DNA of 64,000 nucleotides from Lojkania enalia (lineage: Eukaryota; Ascomycota; Dothideomycetes; Pleosporales), in the NCBI GenBank assembly GCA_010094045.1, contig ML986775.1, positions 29,137-93,136 on the forward strand, written 5' to 3'. Positions within the stretch are counted from its first letter, which is position 1. Each line of letters begins with the position of its first letter. The notes beneath the pieces are model-generated. The model did not search any database. It was not told the DNA's origin and saw nothing but the letters and a program-made list of their open reading frames with translations. This document shows, piece after piece, positions 22,559 to 34,802 of the stretch. The position numbers and the translations under genes were made by a program.

Positions 22559-24151
22559 TTACGAACAGCCCTGATCATACGAACTTGGGTTACCAAACTC
22601 CGCTGTTGTTGCATTATCCCTCCCTAGTAACACTAACGTCTGTCCTCCGACGTCGTACTGCGGCCACCCATACTCCTCGAGCCCATGTTCCGGGTCTTTT
22701 GCGAATGCTGCCCATGCGCCTTGCATATACTTGCTTAGTCCTATCTCGACTTCTGTGTCCTGTCCACTGAAGTTTGAGGTGCCAAACACGATCGGTATCT
22801 CGCTGCTATGATACGCGCCAAGCCATGGAAGAGGGTTGAGATTTGGGAAGATGCCAAAATACCAATAGCGCCATGTGAGGATGCCTAGTTGGACTCGAGC
22901 CCTGATACATAAGTCATCAGTAAAATTCAAATTTGGAATGGGGAGGCCTTACGCTGATGCAATTGCAGCCGGACATTCGAAGACTGTCTTGGACAACTCG
23001 TGTATTTCGGTTTGATTCGGACCTTCAAGCGTGAATGGCGAATAGAGACTCGCATACTCGTTATTTGTGTTTCCAATCAGAGCAGGCTACATACGTTCAG
23101 TATTTGTCAAAAAACCACTCAGGGTCTGACTTACCCTATTCGCAACCAATCCTCTCTCCCTCCTCTCAGTCCAATTAGAAAATATGGTCTCTTCGTCCAC
23201 AGACGCCCCAAACCCTAACGACATCCCTCCGTTCTCCGTTGCACTGTACGTCTCATACACCTCCAGTATTGTCTCCGCATCTGCCTTCTGCATGCATCGG
23301 AACTCTTCGTCCTTATCCTCCGACCCACATCCAACCTGCTCGGCAACGTAGGAAAAGTTTGATGTCCCGTCACTGTATGTGATCTGTGTGTTCCCAACAG
23401 CGCCAGACTGAATAATGAATCCATCGACTAAGGGATCATCATACCATGCATATGAGTAGAAATCCGTCGAAGATCCACCGGCTGATTGTCCGAATAAGGT
23501 CATGCGCGTTGGGTTACCACCAAATGCGTGGATATGATTGAATACCCATTCCACGGCCATCCTCTGATCCAGCAATCCCACATTATGATGTCGACCATCT
23601 AATGCAGCTGCAGCAGGGAAACCGAAGATGTTGACACGGTAGTTTATCGTTACAATTATGACGTTCTGGTTCTCGACGAAGGAGGTGCCGTCGTAGTTCA
23701 GGGGGGACGAACCACCGTTTAATAAGGCGCCACCGGGAATCCAGATCATGACTGGCAGTGACTCATCAATTCGGTCTTGTCGCGGCGTCCAGATGTTCAG
23801 CGTGAGACAGTCCTCAGATTCTCCAGAGCGAATTTGTGAGGCAGGGAAATATTCTGTGCCGACTGAAGGTGCTCCAGTATCGTATTGCAGGCACGATGGC
23901 CCGAATGCGGTTGCGTCCAATGTCGAGTCGTAGGGTTGCTTCGTGACAGGCGGACGGAAGCGAAGGAAGCCTAACGGAGGCTCAGCGTACGGAACTCCGA
24001 GAAATTTGCGGACGCTATCGCTCGCAAGGGTGCCTTGGACTGAGAATGAAGACGTTTGTACAAGGAGGTCATCGCAAGGGCTCTCCGTAGCGAAGACGCC
24101 TGACAAAAAGGTTTGCAGAAGCGGCACGACTACAACCAGGATAAATTCCAT
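22559..24151 (-). CDS. Secreted type-B carboxylesterase/lipase
   Basis: Three exons (24151-23135, 23086-22953, 22901-22559) give 497 residues with introns of 48 and 51 nt. The N-terminus (MEFILVVVVPLLQTFLSGVF) is a signal peptide. The alpha/beta-hydrolase fold of the cholinesterase-like family is clear: FLGVPYAEPPLGFLRFRPP, SEDCLTLNIWTP, the oxyanion strand PVMIWIPGGAL, the nucleophile elbow TLFGQSAGGSS with Ser at about 223, NTNNEYASL at the position of the acidic member (Glu about 349), and AYHSSEIPIVFG with His about 415. It would hydrolyse carboxylic esters outside the cell; the natural substrate cannot be told. A complete coding frame with no disruption. Confidence 0.88.
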
Positions 24152-24289
24152 TGGCTTAAATTTTCATAAACACTACAATTGTCTCACATCTACGAATCCA
24201 TGGGCCGGGAGGTCCATATAACCTTGAATAAAGGTACGGAAAACGCATGCCTAGAAACGCATACCGTGTGGTAGGCTAGGATACTGCGG

Positions 24290-24294
24290 CCAAT
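24290..24294. promoter_or_regulatory. CCAAT box upstream of carboxylesterase
   Basis: A CCAAT pentamer within CGGCCAATCAAAA lies about 140 bp upstream of the carboxylesterase start. CCAAT is the binding site of the HAP/NF-Y complex and works in both orientations. Position is suitable, but the motif is short and could be chance. Confidence 0.3.
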
Positions 24295-24526
24295 CAAAAT
24301 AAACCCCCCGCACTACACCTTCCAGGAACTATAAATTTGCGGGGATGATGGTGCCTGGCTAAGGCTTATCGAGACAGTTTTAGGGAAGAATGAATCATTA
24401 GCGCCGAGTGTCTTCTCGGACCGGTGGTTGCACCGGAAAACCGAAAATCGACTTCCAAGTACGTAAGAATGCAACGGAAGACCAATGTGCAGTTTCGCGA
24501 ATATCGTAAAAAAAAAAAAAAAAAAA

Positions 24527-24586
24527 NNNNNNNNNNNNNNNNNNNNNNNNNNNNNNNNNNNNNNNNNNNNNNNNNNNNNNNNNNNN
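24527..24586. other. Assembly gap (60 N) in poly-A
   Basis: Sixty N bases are flanked by A runs on both sides (about 24508-24526 and 24587-24602), so the gap probably reflects an unresolved poly-A homopolymer, not missing unique sequence. Reading frames across it are not meaningful. Confidence 0.95.
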
Positions 24587-24602
24587 AAAAAAAAAAAAAA
24601 AA

Positions 24603-26480
24603 TCTAATTGCTAATGGTCATGAAGTTTCGCTTTGACAACTTAATAGGATATGTGTTGTTATAGTGAAAATAACATCACGATTCATCATGAATAACAATC
24701 TGGTATAAAATCGTGACATCCCCATCCACACACAATTTTAATGCTTACACCTCGTGAATTAGAAAAAACAAGTCTTCCGCATCCCTAGAGAACCCAAGCA
24801 CCAAGGAAACGCCCGACAACAGGGTCTGGCTGGACCATCAGGACCCTAATCACCCCCATTACCCCGATGACGAAGAAGCGCTGACTGCGAACTGCCCTTA
24901 TTATAACATCATGCCATGTTTGGGCAAGCGGGAATTTTGAGGCACAATGGGAATTGTAGGCTTCATATCCGCGCTCGTAGTCGCCATGTCCGGGGGCACT
25001 TGTTTCGGAGGCCATCTCCCCGATTCCTTTGGTACGCAAGGTCCATCGCCTCAAGTACACTGAAATATTACAACTGTTTACTGAGACCCTGGAAACAACA
25101 CTCCGTTCACAATGCCACCTTCCAATCACCTACAATTCACCACCGAAAACCTTTTCCCTACGAATCTCCCACCCCGCCCGCGCGAGTGCTCATCCCTCTC
25201 CCGCTTTCTGCACAATCCAAGCATCCATGCTGGACTCGCCGTAATTATAAAGATCCCCATTGCTTGAGGAATGGCGTTGGAGATTCGCCTCGGCCACAAC
25301 CACTCGCATACACCTATATCTGCTCCTTTTCTGACTAAATCGCTCGCAAGCGCTGTGTACATAATGACTATGATGCAAGTCCGCGTCATAGAAGCGGCGG
25401 AAATGGAGACTATGGGATTATCTGCGCAGTCTATGGCTACGGTCACATTGATTTAGGTGGAAAAATGAGTGCTTTAATCCATCCCTTTCGGTGGGAAATA
25501 TATCGGCGCGACGGGGATGTATATCCCCTATTTAAACTATTGCTAGCCATCTGAGAGGGCGAAGTGATATTATTTCTACACTTACAAGCTCTAGAAAAGA
25601 GAAGTTATATAGATAATGCATATTGAATCCGACGCTGCGTGTTAAGTAGATTTGCCATAGTATTAACAACGCTCGACTAACATTTCCCTGACATCGGTCC
25701 GAGAAAACCTTCCAAACCCAGAATGAACACGTAGCCTTATACATATCCGGACAAGCTGCTATTAATACTGGACTATATATTCCAATGACACAGTGACGCC
25801 AAGCCACTCCGCACAGTCTTCGTTGACAAACAGTCCCCCCCGTCCTGAAAGTAGTTAACCTCTTATAAGCAAGCGCCCGATTAGCCCAGCACCAACGCGT
25901 AGCTAAATCCAGACATTTCTTACCCTCTAATTCTAATACCTGCTCCCAAAGACCTTACTCCTACTTTCCCTAGTTCATCCCATACATATGCCCCCAAAAA
26001 CTACCCACAACACATCATTCATCCTCACGAGAACTTTGCAGGAATACTACAACTGCAAACGCTATACCAGCATCCCAGCCTTCAAACACCAACCGCAAAC
26101 TCACAGAAAAGACGGAGTGACTCTTACATACTATTTCCCTCCTCACCTCAACCTTTCGCAAATCCCATCCGCCATCACCCAACCCAATCACACGATAGAA
26201 AATTTCACAAACTCAAACAGAACCCAATCTTCAATAGTCAATTCTTTTTTCTCGGGGCCTAACCGGGCCGTGCCAAGAAAAACATTAAATTATCTGCTGT
26301 CTATGAAGCATTATCAACCGCCCAAAGGAACACCATGCCAAACCTTCATAACATATTACCACTAAAGCCTCCTACCTTCGTAATCTAGACATTTCTTATT
26401 TCGCAAATCTCTATACCCCATCTTATTCCTATTACATCCATATCGCATTCTAACGCCATCCTGTCCACTTCTCCTTCAGT
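24603..26480. other. Intergenic region, no gene supported
   Basis: Minus-strand frames at 24785-25129 and 25126-25446 (the latter with hydrophobic segments) overlap plus-strand frames and lack known motifs. A plus-strand frame at 25988-26365 lies in the likely 3' UTR of the exporter gene and is low in complexity. Confidence 0.35.
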
Positions 26481-29195
26481 CTAAAAACTAAACAACCCAC
26501 TTCTCCGTTTACCTAACGGATACACCAACAACGCCGCTAGAAAAAGCCCCACCGTAATCCCAATTGCCACCTGAATAACCGAAAACCCGACCGTGAGCGC
26601 CACGCTATTCATGCCCTGCTCCGAGCTTGCCTCCTGCGCCGTAATCGTTGTATAATTCGTCGTATTTCTTACAATCTGGTCTGCGCTCGTGATGCCGCTA
26701 ACTAGTGACCCGTTGACCGACAGTCCCGACGGCACCTGGACAAAGATAGCCGGTAGCATCGCCGCGGCGGCGAGTCCGTAGCCGATTTTGCGCTGGGCGG
26801 GGATGAAGGGCTCGCTGCTAGTGGACGAGCTGCGTGAGTGAGACGGCGGCCTGAAGGTGGGCCACAATCCGGACTTAGGTTGGGAGCCGTGCCGGGAACG
26901 TAGGAAGCGCTTCCGAAAGCGAACAAGACGTGGTCGTAAAGTGCCCTCATATACATCAAGGCTCCAGTTCTCAATATGGCGACCGAAACGTGCGTGGACG
27001 TTGGCAGAAACACCAATCGCCAAGGCGCCCAAGGTATTACTGATCTGGGCATTTCCCTTGAAATACTGGGAGCTGTGATAGTTAACTACGTAGCCAAATA
27101 GGGCAATGAGCGTCATGGCAGGGATCTGCTTATATTTTGCTTGATTAACAATCATCAAGCAAAGAGAAAATCCGATTTCAAAGAAGTAGAACCAGTGAGA
27201 AGACATGGGTTTGCTGCATGAAGTGGCAGAAGTAGCGTCCTTGTACATCATGCCGAATAGCACGGTACCGATCGTGATTCCGAAGCCTAGGAAAAGCGAG
27301 TAGATGATTGCATACACCATGCGAACAGACCCGGCAACGATATGTTTAGACTGCAGTTCCAAGCTAGCTGATAGCACCATGAAACCAGGAAGAATTAGGG
27401 CGATGCTGGATTGCGCCATTGCGCTGAAACAGAATATTTCCTTTCCTTTGTGTTTGATGGAACCAAGGCCGCGAGCAACGAAAGACGTTATGACAGCAGC
27501 GCTAATTTCGAAAACATTTGAAAGCAGCTCATTCTGGGGAGCAACAATGAGCTGAAGCCAGCCAAGAAAGCAGCCGAGGAGGAAACAGAAGGGCAGGTCG
27601 ATCGGCCGTGCTTCGAAAGCGAAGGGACCCACCATGGCAGAGGCAAGGCCGTACACCGGGACTCGGAACCAAGAGCCAAATTTTGGCTTGCGGGCGATTA
27701 TCTCTTCTAGACGGGGGGTGGCTTCTTCGACTCCGATGCGATCATGAACAACATCTTTGTAAATTTCATGAACGTCCCTTAGCTTACCTAGATCGATACC
27801 CTGGTTCGTTCGGACAAGTTTGACCTCGGTGGTATGGACGCTGGAATCGTCAAAGGATATGATCATGCAGCCGGGAATGTAGAGAAACTGAGCCTCAATC
27901 TCCAGTACCCTCGCTGACATATTCATGTATTCCTCTAGCCGATGGGAGGGCGCCCCGTACATCATAAGTGCCTTGCAGAGCTTGCGGAGATAATTTTGCC
28001 GGGCCAAAGTCCCCGCAAGATGAATCTTGATCTTGTATTGTTCGTCACGACGGGCCTTGTTCTTCTTGCTCAGGCCATAGTTAATAGACTGGTCCGAACC
28101 ACTCCTCTGGCCCATACCAGGGCGGCTATGCTTGTATTTTTCGCCCATTTCATGGCCAAACTCCTTTTGGCCCGGAGTGGCCAACATTGATGACGACTCT
28201 AACAGCCTCGATATGGAGCCTGCGGATGTATTGGCGCTTCTACTATGCCAGGGCCATCCATACTGGGTTGGGTGCAAAGGTGTTGTCGTGCCTGACATTG
28301 GGGGCGATGGATTTGGGCTGTTTGCAGCCGTGGAAGCGGCACTGAACGTCATACTGCCATTTCTAGTATGCCCAGGACCTTTAGAACCGCGACCTGTATA
28401 ATGGACATGAGCGGAAGAAGTGGCCTTGAGGAGAGTTCCGAGGACTCCTGTGCGAAACCTAGAAGGTCTTGGTACGTGCTCATCTTCCATTTCAGCTTCG
28501 TTGACGGGCGTGACTTGGCCGGACTGAAGAGGAGTCATATCGGAGTGGTAGAATTCGTCGGTCCTGTTGACGGGGCCGCGGCGGATAGTGTGCTGACGGA
28601 TCAATCTGTCCGCCTGGTCTAGGAACTCGTTCTTGGTCTGCGTGGCCCGCGGGACATCGTCTTCGTCGGCAGTGTCGATGGCGGATTCATTATTGAGATC
28701 TTGCAAAGGCACGTTTATAGCAGGCGGTGTCGAAAGCAGTCCCTCAGCAGAATTCCGCCGGGATACGGGCGCAGAAGACGACAAGGTGCCGACATCCCTG
28801 GCTAATCGGGTTGCCCGCTGCTGGGCCTCAATGCCGGATCTTGTCTTTTCATCATTAGTCTCGACGAGACCGTCATCTACGTATATTTGAGGTGGAGTCC
28901 GGGCAGTCTTCCGAATGGCGGGTCGCGGCTTAGGAATGTATGGCTGGCCAAAGGCTCTGTGAATTTCTTCTGACAGCTCTTCGTGGGAAACGTCGGGCCT
29001 CAGATGTAGTGGGGTGTTGTGGTCTGGGGAGTCTATATCCTGCAGCGGTTGAGTATCCTCGGGGGAGCGGTTTGAGGATGAGGGCTGGCTGTCTGGCGTG
29101 AATCCAACACGCTTCCGACCGGGGGGCATTGGTCCTTCCGAAAGCGAATGTGAGTGGGAAGCCGACTGGCCTGGTGGTGAGCCCGGGGGCTCCAT
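26481..29195 (-). CDS. ThrE/Prm10-like membrane exporter
   Basis: A single exon of 904 residues beginning MEPPGSPPGQSASHS. The N-terminal ~380 residues are Ser/Pro/Thr-rich and disordered. The second half matches the ThrE (threonine/serine exporter, DUF1212) family found in yeast as the pheromone-regulated protein Prm10: YLRKLCKALMMYGAPSHRLE, FLYIPGCMIISFDDSS, TTEVKLVRTNQGIDLGKL, and then about nine hydrophobic segments including VPVYGLASAMVGPFAFEARP, LGCFLGWLQLIVAPQNELL and AALLVYPLG near the C-terminus. In bacteria the family exports threonine and serine; the fungal role is not established. The frame is intact and unusually long for an intron-less gene here. Confidence 0.85.
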   Translation of the reverse strand: MEPPGSPPGQSASHSHSLSEGPMPPGRKRVGFTPDSQPSSSNRSPEDTQPLQDIDSPDHNTPLHLRPDVSHEELSEEIHRAFGQPYIPKPRPAIRKTARTPPQIYVDDGLVETNDEKTRSGIEAQQRATRLARDVGTLSSSAPVSRRNSAEGLLSTPPAINVPLQDLNNESAIDTADEDDVPRATQTKNEFLDQADRLIRQHTIRRGPVNRTDEFYHSDMTPLQSGQVTPVNEAEMEDEHVPRPSRFRTGVLGTLLKATSSAHVHYTGRGSKGPGHTRNGSMTFSAASTAANSPNPSPPMSGTTTPLHPTQYGWPWHSRSANTSAGSISRLLESSSMLATPGQKEFGHEMGEKYKHSRPGMGQRSGSDQSINYGLSKKNKARRDEQYKIKIHLAGTLARQNYLRKLCKALMMYGAPSHRLEEYMNMSARVLEIEAQFLYIPGCMIISFDDSSVHTTEVKLVRTNQGIDLGKLRDVHEIYKDVVHDRIGVEEATPRLEEIIARKPKFGSWFRVPVYGLASAMVGPFAFEARPIDLPFCFLLGCFLGWLQLIVAPQNELLSNVFEISAAVITSFVARGLGSIKHKGKEIFCFSAMAQSSIALILPGFMVLSASLELQSKHIVAGSVRMVYAIIYSLFLGFGITIGTVLFGMMYKDATSATSCSKPMSSHWFYFFEIGFSLCLMIVNQAKYKQIPAMTLIALFGYVVNYHSSQYFKGNAQISNTLGALAIGVSANVHARFGRHIENWSLDVYEGTLRPRLVRFRKRFLRSRHGSQPKSGLWPTFRPPSHSRSSSTSSEPFIPAQRKIGYGLAAAAMLPAIFVQVPSGLSVNGSLVSGITSADQIVRNTTNYTTITAQEASSEQGMNSVALTVGFSVIQVAIGITVGLFLAALLVYPLGKRRSGLFSF

Positions 29196-29358
29196 GATTG
29201 ATCAAGTAGTGGCTACCTCTGATGCAGCTGGGCCGACTATGTCGTTAGTTAGTCTTCTGCTGTCAGACGATTGGCTGATCTAGCAACAACGACGGTGTGT
29301 TGGAAGCGAGCGGAAGTAAGTCGTGTAGCGGGCAATCGCAGTTTGGCGAGCCAATGTA

Positions 29359-29375
29359 GGGGGGGGGGGGGGGGG
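29359..29375 (+). repeat. 17-G homopolymer
   Basis: A run of 17 G residues lies about 165 bp upstream of the exporter start, on the strand opposite to transcription. Such runs can form G-quadruplexes but also are prone to sequencing length error. Confidence 0.8.
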
Positions 29376-31312
29376 ATGACGAGGTAAACTGTGATGCCGC
29401 CGATAAGGCGTTGATGAACAGCCAGCCACGGGGCTACGCAGGGATGATAAGAGAGCGGAACGAGCGGCGGTTGCGTGGACAGGGCAGTCAGAAGTTTCGC
29501 GCGGGCGTGGCGTGGAGGCCCATTTTTGTGTAATCAAAACAAAGAGCCCAGAAGGTTCGGTGTTGTGTGGGCGTCTGCGCAAGAAAGAGCCATGGACGAT
29601 ACAGAGAGCAGATGAATGGCGGAGAGCACACCGGGGGGGCAACGAAGTCAATTCCTGGGTCAGAACTCTACCGTGGCGGGCAGCGGTTGCGTTCCTAGCT
29701 CCGTGTATGCTTTTGCACGTATGTATTCTTAGCAGCCAGGGGAACAAAAGAGCCGCATCCTGATTCTTGTCATGGCACCAACATGGTTACACGGGCATCG
29801 CGCCCTCCCCTTTGCCTGGGGACCCACGGAAGTCGGATGGAATACGCAGCCAACGACGTCAGACAAGAGCGCTGTCGCTGGATTGGGAAACAGCAACACC
29901 AAATTGCTATCACGACATATCCACTTTTCCGATGCGGCCGATGCCTTGGGCGCGCCCAAATAGGCAATTCTTTTCTCAGCATAACCGTCGCCAACGCTAG
30001 CGCCGCAGAACCCTTTCAATCAGGGAATCCGAGATAACGACGAGCGGGTATAAACGGGTCTCCCAAGACTCGGACGCGTGCGCCCAATAATCGTTGGATG
30101 GCTGCGCACATCGTGGAATTATGGGATCAGCTGGTGGAGCAGCGCGGCTCTGAGCCTCTGAGGGAGGGCGGCTCCTGGCTGGACCGTCGCGGCGTTTCGC
30201 ACAGTTCGTGGGCCAGCAGCAGGGCCAATGGTCTTAGGCAGATGCAACCTCAACGAGAACTGTCCGCGCTTGGTGTTCGTAGTGCTGATTATCCGCATAT
30301 GAATCGCGAGGGGTGAGGTGGAAGAGAAGAAGGGACGCGCAGCCCGAAAATGCTTGTTTGCCGCCAAGGTTCCCCCTCTGCGGTGGCTGCTGCATCCCAA
30401 CAACGCCTCCGGTCAGCCCCTAGCTCAAAAAATTTTGCAACTATTAATTTCACATGCCAAGGACAAGTCCATCGTCAAGTCTCTCACATATGTGCTCGCC
30501 TACGTGCCTCCCCAAGCAGCAATGGCCAGTCTGATTTTCTTTCACCTCTCGGACGGCAGCCCGCGATGACTGCAGGCTTCGCCGCAGTAGACCCCTTCCG
30601 CTGCCAATTGTAGAGCACCAAGCCCAACACCATGGCCGAGCTTGCCGGGCGATGGATTTACCCATACGTATGCGCTTCACTCCGTGACAGGTGCTTCCAG
30701 AAGCCGGAGAGTCTAGCCAGGCCATACTGTGTATCGCGCTGCTGGACGGTTTCCCTGACTACTCTTCCGTGGACCCGGGACACCGACTACCGGTTTCTTG
30801 TCTGTCGAGCGCGGTCTCAATACAAGTAGTGAGCTGCTCCAGTACTAATGCGAAGATGAACGTGTTAGGTCCTCCCTCCGCTTCACAAGTCTCTGGCCGG
30901 CACGGCGTCCAATAGCCCAGACCCTCTCGGACGAAGCGACGCCCACCATCGGCCCGTCTCCATCTCCAACGGCCTTTGTCTCCACCACCACGTACTCATG
31001 CTCGTTGGGGAGCTTAGGTGACTAAGTCGCGTCACATGATTTCTCTTGGCAGGGCTCGGAAGAGGTGGTGCCATGTTCCAATGTTGGATGTGGGGCATGT
31101 CTGCTGTGCCTTTTGCTTCTCATTCTCCCCCGCACGCTCTGCGCGGAAGACGTCTGGAGTATGGAGGAGTATCCCGCACCCCAGCTCCGAGGCACCAATG
31201 CCTGCCCCACCACGCGATGCACCCTCGTCTCCTTATAAGGCGAATTGATTGATCAGAAACTAACCCCATCACACTAATCACACAGCAGTGTCCCGCAGCG
31301 ATTCAGACAACA
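29376..31312. other. Divergent intergenic/promoter region
   Basis: The region lies between the divergently transcribed exporter (-) and monooxygenase (+) genes. It is GC-rich with many short overlapping frames on both strands and no recognisable product. Confidence 0.4.
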
Positions 31313-32708
31313 ATGCCCAAAATCAACCATGTGAGAGGCCCCCCCCCCTAGCCGGTGAATCGCCCAACCCTGCGTAGCTGACATGCGCAGGTCGTCATCG
31401 TGGGCGCTGGCCCCTCCGGCCTCCTGCTAGGTATTATGCTGTCGCGGAATGCTGGCATTAAAGTTACCATCCTCGACGCAGATGTCAAGATCAACGACAA
31501 CCCCCGTGCTGCCCACTATGCTCCCTCCGCTGTCTACGATTTCAAGCGTGCTGGCGTAATAGACGATGTGCGTGCCCAGGGCTTCTCGCCGAGGGGCGTC
31601 TGCTGGAGGTTGAAGGACACAACATTCCTAGCTGGCATGGGCCGTGAACCCGAGCAGTCCGAGTTTGCAATGACCGTTCTGCCATTAGACCGACTGGGGC
31701 CGCTTTTTGTTAAGCATTTCGAGAGCATTGAGGGCAATAAGATTCTCTGGGCACACCAGGTTGTTGATGTGGAACAGGATGAAAAGGGTGCAACTGCGAT
31801 TGTGGAGACATCAGAGGGACAAAAGAAATTTACGGGAGACTACTTGATTGGCGCAGACGGTGCATCAAGTGCGGTCCGTACTGCTCTTTTTGGGAAAGAG
31901 TACCCCGGCGAGACTCTTAAGCAACAGATTGTTGCAACTAATGTAGGCACCGCCTATATCGAACATCTAGGGCAAAGCTGATCTTTTAGGTCTATCTACC
32001 TTTTGATGAGCGCTTTGGCTACTGGGACTCTAACTTCATCGTCCACCCCACCGACTGGTACATGGCTGCTAAAATCACGACCGACGGTCTATGGAGAGTA
32101 ACATACGGTGACGATGAGGGACTTAGCCGGGAGGAGCTCATTCGGCGCCAACCCAAGCGTTACGAGGAGATCCTTCCCGGCAACCCCAAGCCTGGCGATT
32201 ACAAATTGGCCAGCATGAGCCCGTATAAACTGCAACAGAGGTGTGCTCCAAGTTTCAGGGTCGGCAAGATCTTGTTGGTTGCTGATGCAGCGCATTTGTG
32301 CAATCCTTTGTAAGTCAGCCGCTCCCACCCGGTTTTATCACGCTGAAACGTGCCAGCGGTGGACTGGGTCTCACAGGAGGTTTCGCCGATGTTGGATCCC
32401 TATACGATTGCCTTATTGGCATCCACGAAGACGAGCTGGATGAGGATATCCTAGATAAGTACAGCGAGATCCGCATAAAGATCTGGAGAGAGATGATTGA
32501 TCCCATGTCGAGGGCCAACTTCCACCGACTCTGGGATGACGAGAAGATCAAGGAACGCGAGGAGTTCTTCGCCATGTGCGAAAAGGCAAGCAACGACCCG
32601 CTGTTTGGGAAGTCGGTTGCGGAGGGCGTGCACGCTGTAAGACATGATTTTACAAAGTACTATAAGAGTAGGAGCACAGCCCCAGCGTTGAATGGTGCGC
32701 AAGGGTAG
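31313..32708 (+). CDS. FAD-dependent aromatic-type monooxygenase
   Basis: Four exons (31313-31330, 31391-31942, 31990-32309, 32357-32708) give 413 residues. Exon 1 is only six codons (MPKINH), spliced to VVIVGAGPSGLLLG, the GxGxxG dinucleotide-binding fold. Further family motifs are IGADGASSAVR (the DG motif) and LVADAAHLCNPF followed by GGLGLTGGFADV (FAD ribityl-binding region; the usual GD is AD here). This is the PHBH/phenol-hydroxylase class (FAD_binding_3), which hydroxylates aromatic or polyketide substrates with NAD(P)H and oxygen. It lacks a long C-terminal thioredoxin-like domain, so it is not a full phenol 2-monooxygenase. It is convergent with the P450 gene, with 267 bp between stops. 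Substrate unknown. Confidence 0.88.
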
Positions 32709-32975
32709 ACAGGAGTCAAATTTTTTTTTTTTTTTCTTCTAATTAAAATGAATATCACGCCTTACGCGGTTCCTTTTCGGATATACCGCAATTTGATAGC
32801 AGTTCGCAACTTGCCTTACGGGCTCAATTTTCTCCGCTACCTTTTCCGAAGTCATGACTATTTGAATAAGAAAGATAGTTGCGGTACTAGAATTCCCATG
32901 TAAAACACATATATCACTACCGTGGGCACTTCGTCCACGGGGCAATTCTATGCCTCTTCATATTTGCTCATCTCT

Positions 32976-34802
32976 TTACACCCCATACGGCCTCCCCACA
33001 ACCTCCTTCCCTACCGTCTCGATCAGGTCCCTGTGTTTCTCACTTCTTACTTTTATCTTAACCTCAAAAGGCGCCCATCTATGCTCTCCGACTTGCAAAT
33101 TCATCGTGTCGATTGGCTTGTCTGGATTTTCTTCGAAGTCAAAACAATATAAGAGACGGGCGGCAGCTAGCCAGACGTTGGTGTCGCCGACGTGGTATCC
33201 CGTACACACTCTCCTTCCTACGCATCTCATTAGCACATATCAAAGATATTAACCAGTAACTTCAGGGATCGGGGGCCGGTCATGACGGGAACAAACGATA
33301 GCTTCGAGAAACGCACCAGCGCCAAAACTCCAATGCCCATTCAAAGGATCCTCCAGCGTCTTCGGATCGACACCCTGTATCTCTGGATCTAGCCAACGCT
33401 CCGGCCAAAATCTTAAAGGATCTCTATACTCCTTTTCACTTAGTGCAATACCCCAATTATTCCACGTGAAAATAGTATTCGCGGGGAACCTGTATCCCTC
33501 ATACTCATCATCCTTAATCAGCATATGCGGCACGCCAATCTCAGCAAACGGTCTCCAACGAAAGCCCTCTTTGGCTACAGCAGACATATACGGCATTTTA
33601 GACCTATCCGCAAACTCGGGGAGACGGGCGGCGTAGCCGCAAACCGCATCTAGTTCATCCTGAACCTTCTTCACCCACCTCCGATCCGTCGCCGCGGCCG
33701 CAATAATCTGGCCCAGCGTCATCCTACTCGTATCACTCCCCGCCTCCATCAAACTCCCCAACGCAAAAAGCGTCTGCGTAACCCCCAGCTTCTCTGTCTC
33801 CTTATCTTCCAAAAACTTCGTCGCGAAACAAGGTGGACATGTCCCGTCTTCCATTCTCCTCTTCAAATCCCTAACTTCCTTTTCGTACACACCCACGACC
33901 TTTTCGAATGCGCGCTCGCCCCTCCTGCGCCACCATTTCAGCGGGCCCGGAAGCTTGTCTAGGATGTAAAAAGTATCGACGAGATTCGCACCGGGCTGCA
34001 TCGCCATAATAAACTCGCGACTCGTATCAAACAGCCGCTCCACATTATCATCGCGGCCCAACACCCTCTTCCCAAACACCACGCTCATAATCACCGAATT
34101 CGCATACCGTTGATTGCCCATCCACCAGTGCTCCGGCTGCTTCAGGACTTCCCAGACTAGCTGCTTGGATTCGGTGTCCTGGAAGGGCGCGAAAGTGGAC
34201 GCGTTGGTGATGTTGAGGATGGCGTGCATGGTTTTGCGGATGGAGCGCCACTGCGGGCCATAGGGCTGGATCACCATGCGGCAGCCGCCCGACATTAGGG
34301 TTGAGGTGTAGGGGAAGGCCGGCCGCGAGGAGTAGATCGACGAGCGCTTTTCCAGGAGGTCGTATACGACACGCGAGCTGTTTAGGAAGATCCAGGTGTT
34401 GGAGGCGATTTTGATAGTGAACCTATGCCATTCCCGTTAGATTATCATTTTTGACATTATTATTATGAAAATATTTTTTTTTTTTTTTTTTTTTTCTCTT
34501 CTGTTTCCTGGGATAAGGGAGGAGCGAGTTGGGAAATGGGAAATATTTTTTTTTTGGGTTGTGCGAAACGTGAGATATGAATGATAGACATACATCTCCC
34601 CGTACTCCTCCGCCATCTCTTTCGCCCAAGGCCCTTGATGATACGCTGGCATCTGTAGCATATTGCCCAACAACGGGACGCCCTTGGGACCCGGCGGTAA
34701 TCTGTACTTCCTTCTCCACCTCACCCCCGCATACCACTTCGCCAACCCCATAACAACAAGTGCTACGAGTATGGTTTGCGTGAACGACAAAAGCGCAGCC
34801 AT
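32976..34802 (-). CDS. Cytochrome P450 monooxygenase
   Basis: Three exons (34802-34594, 34422-33317, 33217-32976) give 518 residues. The N-terminal anchor is LLSFTQTILVALVVMGLAKW, followed by the hinge LPPGPKGVPLLGN. The I-helix has AGSDTSRMT, the K-helix ExxR is EGFR, PERF-like is FWPERW. The heme loop FGAGRRVCTG is only complete once the 99-nt intron 33218-33316 is removed; read through, the frame ends at a stop without a heme cysteine. Intron 1 (171 nt) contains a 22-T run. The protein resembles the O-methylsterigmatocystin-oxidoreductase-like group of fungal P450s by overall pattern, but the reaction cannot be assigned. It is an ER-membrane enzyme needing a CPR partner. Confidence 0.9.
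34474..34495 (+). repeat. 22-T run inside P450 intron 1
   Basis: A homopolymer of 22 T, followed by a second 9-T run near 34547-34555, within intron 1 of the P450 gene (A-runs on the coding strand). Length is likely variable and error-prone. Confidence 0.8.

Noticed and set aside
25988..26365. 125-codon plus-strand ORF as a gene
   Set aside because: Low-complexity composition in the 3' flank of the exporter gene on the opposite strand; no motif, no splice context.
26702..29205. Several ORFs of 60-116 codons overlapping the exporter gene
   Set aside because: They are other-frame shadows of a clear 904-residue coding sequence.
32976..33236. Separate small gene with a heme-like motif downstream of the P450
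   Set aside because: It is the last exon of the P450: splicing 33218-33316 joins FGAG to RRVCTG exactly.
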